DNA of 64,000 nt from Trochalopteron elliotii (lineage: Eukaryota; Chordata; Aves; Passeriformes; Leiothrichidae): positions 434,001-498,000 of the forward strand of contig JANPWX010000202.1 of NCBI GenBank assembly GCA_024734555.1, written 5' to 3'. Below the pieces are notes generated by a model. That model worked only from the letters and a program-made list of their open reading frames with translations, was not told where the DNA came from and did not search any database. Positions 60,067 to 64,000 of the stretch are shown here, one piece after another. A program made the position numbers and the translations under genes. How positions within the stretch are numbered: the stretch's first letter is position 1; every line of letters begins with the position of its first letter.

Positions 60067-63000
60067 GAATTCAGCTCAAGATCCCACTGGGGCCCAGGCA
60101 GGGAGTGGGGTGTGCAATGTTTCTCCTGGTTTGTTACCAGCACCTCTGCAGGAGAGGGGAGCAGGGCTGTCCCTGTTCCTCCTCCAAAGGGTGAGCAGAA
60201 GTCTGCAAGTTGTAGCTGTAACTAAATAAATGCTCTGTAAAGTCATTTTATGTAACGGCCTGGAATTTATATCTTTGCTTATGAAACAGGAGTTGGTGGC
60301 TCTTTTATTAACCAGCATGCAGTGCAAGTGGTACACTGAGCTGAATTCTTTCCTCAGATAGTCTGTGCATGCTGGTGAAGTCAAGGAGAACTGGGCTGGT
60401 ATCCAAGGACAGAAGCTGGTTGCTTGTCTACTTAGGATACATCGAAAGCATTAGTAATGAGATGTGAGAAGAATAAATAAGCCTGTTTACCACATGGAAC
60501 AGAGCTGCCTTACAGAGGGTGAACTGCAAAATGACTAGTTAAGGGCTGCAGCCAATAGCCCCTCCCAAAACTGGAGGCTCTCCTGTCATCTCTTCCCCAC
60601 ATCAACCCAGGAAATGCCCTGGGGAAAAAGCTCTAGGAAATGCCTTGAAAGGACAACTCTTTAAGAAGGTCTAGTCCAATGTACTCTGCTGGACAGGTGC
60701 CTTTTGTCTGAGGAGCCACAGGTATGAATGGTGATACTTTTCCAGGGAATTTCAGGGATTCCATGCTCATGTGCAGGACAGGAACAAAAGGAAGACCTTT
60801 TCAGGCTAATTGTGACCAGTCAATGCAGAGAAGGATCACCTGCAAACAGGACTAGGATAAGATACATAATATCACACAGAATCTTGTACTCCAGAAATCA
60901 GATGTGAAGGAAGTTATGGGTCTAGTTCAGGGTTGAGAATGGTCAGCAAAGCCTTGGACTGTGGAATTTAATACAAATTGTCACAAGAAGGCTAATTCAG
61001 GTTTAGAAATTTGTGCAGCATGAATTTTGTAGCTGCAGTTTTACCCTTTAATAGTTAGAGAGCTGTTATATAAATAGTATAAGGCGCTGTGCAGACGGGG
61101 TGGGAAAAGAGAGTTTATTTCTGTAGTCTAAAAGAGATCCCTTAAAAAGTGGGATTATGGGAGGAGAAAGGAAGGAAAGAGCATGATCCGAGGCCACAGA
61201 TGGGTGGAAGGTCTTGTCAGCCAAAGCAGCATCTTCCCTAAGTAAGGATTTCACAGCAGAATTAAAAATACATCGGGTCTAAGATCTTAATAAGGGGTTT
61301 CTAAAGAAGATATGTGGGAAATGGAGCACAACAAAGCAGGCAGATCCTGCTGTCCCAGGTGGCTGCAAGCCAGGAGCAGGGAGACTGTGGGTCTGCACTT
61401 GTGCTGGAGAATTACAAATAAAGGAACAATTAGGTAAGAAGAGGTGTAATTCATGAAGCAGACAGAATTTGTTTAATGTTTCTCAGGATTTAAAGCTAAT
61501 CACAAGCAAAATTTACCCTTCTGATTCTTCCTCCCACCCCACACCTCCAGGATCTTCTAATTTATAGCCTTCCTGCTATAGGATTCCTGCACTTTTCTGA
61601 GCGTGGTGTACAGGAATGGATCAGTCTCATATCTCAGTGGCTGCAGAAGCCTGACAGTGTTTTCACACTGCTTCTCCCTCCAACAAATCAAAGCATTCAG
61701 AACTGAGGGCTGCATTTCCAATAAAAGTCCTATGGTAAAGAAGGATGGCTGTTTCTGCATTTTTACAGCTGTGAATCCCCTGGATGGCATTCCTGCTGAC
61801 TGGAGTGCCTTGCAGCAGTTATATAATTGCAAGTCAAAATTTCCGTGGTTTGCCAAATTGCTGAACCAGAAGGGTTTGCTTACTAAAGGACTGGAGGGAA
61901 GGAACTGGAAAGGAGACAGAGGCAAGAGGCTGCATAAACTGTTGGGCTGTGATCAGCATTTTGATCATTTTAGGAATTTGTCAAAGGGGAGGAGGGAAAG
62001 TTGTGTGGTGAGAGATGGGTGAATAATTAACCACATATAATTTAGTCAATGAATTTTGCTGATCGAGGATTATCTACAAATGGATTCTTGTGTGTGTCAA
62101 ATGTTATTCAACAGCTCTTTTCAGTGAATAATTTTTGAGTTGTAGCTGTATCCTGAGGAGTTCATTGAGGTATTTGATAATTAAATACTGAGAAATAAGT
62201 GAGAGTACTAGCACACCAAAAGCTAATCATTTAAATGATGCTTGTATAGTCTCATTGAATTCTTAAGGTGTAAAGGAAAGTTTGTTTGGTTTGAAATTCC
62301 ATCGCTGCCTAGTCTTTGAAGAGGTCACTTTAAATCTTGTAAGCTGTGAAATCTGAGGTATTTGGAATGAATTACCCAGTTTTGAGGATCTCCATGCCTA
62401 TCTGTCTGTACATGATTATATTTTGGGGACACTCATTTGCAAATCTCATACAAACCACTAAGGCTATTTCTTTGACTTATTGCTAGTTACTCCCCTTCTT
62501 CCTTCTCATCCCTTCATTAAACTTCTGTGCTCCTTCCACATCGCATTAGTGATTACTGAAATAGGGCAGTTTTCTGTAAATTATTTGCAATAGAGCCTAA
62601 GCATCATTCTAAAATCCAAATACCTCAGTAATGATCTGTAGTATTAATTTCCAGGGCTCTGAGGAAGATGCTGATATTTAACCTCCACTCCTTGTATAAC
62701 CTTGGGCAGATCAATTACTTGGAGTAGTTTTGTTATCCCCATTTTACAGCTAAAGCCCATTTGGACGATAAAAATCTCTTGCAGTCATGAAGCAAAGATC
62801 TGAGAGCTGCATCCCCAAAACTGCTGTAGTAGTGAGGGGAAAGCTCCAAGGATCTACAGAATCCAGTGTCACAAGAGACAGAATACAGTAAACTGTAGAT
62901 GCTGTTGATGAAGTAAAACTGAAGTTAAAAAAAACACAAAACACCAAAAAAAACCAACTAAGAGAACACATTGTTTAGGTGAAAGACTTTAGTGGATAAG

Positions 63001-64000
63001 ATGTGGATTTTTGAGCACCAACTCTTGTGGTAACAAAACAGTTGCATTTTGACCTGTTTAATTTAAATTGGTGTCCGCAGGAAAACTCAGGACAGCCCAA
63101 TGGAACTCAAACCAGGGCAAAAAATCATCCTGAATTCCTAACTAGGGAAACAGACAGCACATCATTTGTGAAGGCAGTACATTCAAATAAAATAAAACTT
63201 TATATTCTAATTCTACATTGCCACGTAGTTTTATCCTGCAGTCACACTCCAAGCAGCACAACTGCCCTTTCAGAGAGACGTGTGCTGTGCTCAGCTTCTG
63301 TGCATGTGTTTGCAGCTCACAAGCAGATTGCTAATGTGGGGTTTTTTGTTTGTTTCAGTGCTTTCACTTAGGAGGCGATGCTCCTGACAGTTTGATTACT
63401 TGGAATCTGAGGTGAAAATGCCCAACCAAAGAGATCAGTTGAGAGGGAAAAAGCAGCAGCACATTCAAATAAGGAAATCAGGATTTTTGTGAAAGATACA
63501 ATTGCGTGTTGCTGAAACCCAAAGGTACTTCTAATAACCCTTTAAACCTCATCTTTTTCTAATAATCTTCATAATCCTCACCTAGGATTGCCAGGGAGTA
63601 ATTTGTGACTGCAGTCTGTATGACAGGGAGAAAAGCAAAGCTGCTTGACAGAACATCAAAGGTTTGTGCCACTGAAGTTTTCTGCAGCCATTGCTAAATC
63701 CTTCATGCTTGAAACAATGATGAAAAATGATTGTCAGCTATGAAACCAAAATTACATCAATCTGCTTCAGGGTTGTGGGGCGTTTTTTTCTTCATTTGAA
63801 AACATGACCCAGCCCAGCACAGTTCACTTACCAACCTCAAGTGTTCTGTCATTGAAAAAGAATAGAACTGAGTCAGGAGGGTAGAATTTATTTCATGCTT
63901 CACAAATGTATGTGGGGGGTGGGAAGGAGAAAATGCTGAAAATAAAATCAAGCAGGTCAGTGCCCAAATAGCTCATTCTTATTGTCTTTATATAACGCAT
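60067..64000. other. intergenic, no gene seen
   Basis: AT-leaning unique DNA. The two opposed frames near 61557-62022 (122 and 139 codons) mirror each other and have no recognisable domains. Confidence 0.7.

Noticed and set aside
1..64000. CRISPR arrays, operons, tRNA or rRNA genes
   Set aside because: No regularly spaced repeats, ribosomal binding sites or clover-leaf genes were seen; the DNA is vertebrate nuclear.

Overview
The window is a stretch of vertebrate nuclear DNA, almost certainly from a bird and probably a songbird. Evidence for a bird: many 5'-truncated CR1 LINE fragments with the typical 3' end and octamer tail; solo long terminal repeats (LTRs) of endogenous retroviruses; a moderately AT-rich, repeat-poor background; and a split gene with GT-AG introns. 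The songbird assignment rests on remembered LTR families and is inference. Nothing bacterial, phage or plasmid-like is present.

One protein-coding gene can be supported: BTBD3, on the + strand. Four coding exons (40633-40955, 41514-41604, 42110-42228, 46112-47144) join in frame to give 521 residues, with a basic and Ser/Asn-rich N-terminal region, a BTB/POZ domain, a BACK domain and a C-terminal PHR domain. The first coding exon lies just downstream of a CpG-rich promoter-like region (about 39950-40450) whose leader carries three short upstream ORFs. A second CpG-rich block at 29567-29850 abuts a 349-base assembly gap (29218-29566) and may be an alternative upstream promoter and first exon. 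The 3' UTR appears to run about 3.3 kb to AATAAA signals near 50440.

Everything else is non-coding. The left 29 kb and right 13 kb hold no supportable gene, only CR1 fragments, solo LTRs, simple repeats and unique AT-rich blocks that look like candidate conserved non-coding elements. The human BTBD3 locus is known to sit in a gene-poor region, so this layout is expected. Two solo LTRs of one family, in opposite orientations, flank the gene (13240-13768 on -, 53236-53775 on +). A different compact LTR lies between the two CpG-rich regions (about 33486-33687).

No undescribed multi-gene system is visible. The items most worth checking are the hidden promoter at the gap, the start-stop and other upstream ORFs, an abrupt GC-rich codon patch inside the last BTBD3 exon, paired Pumilio-type sites in the 3' UTR, and the candidate conserved elements.
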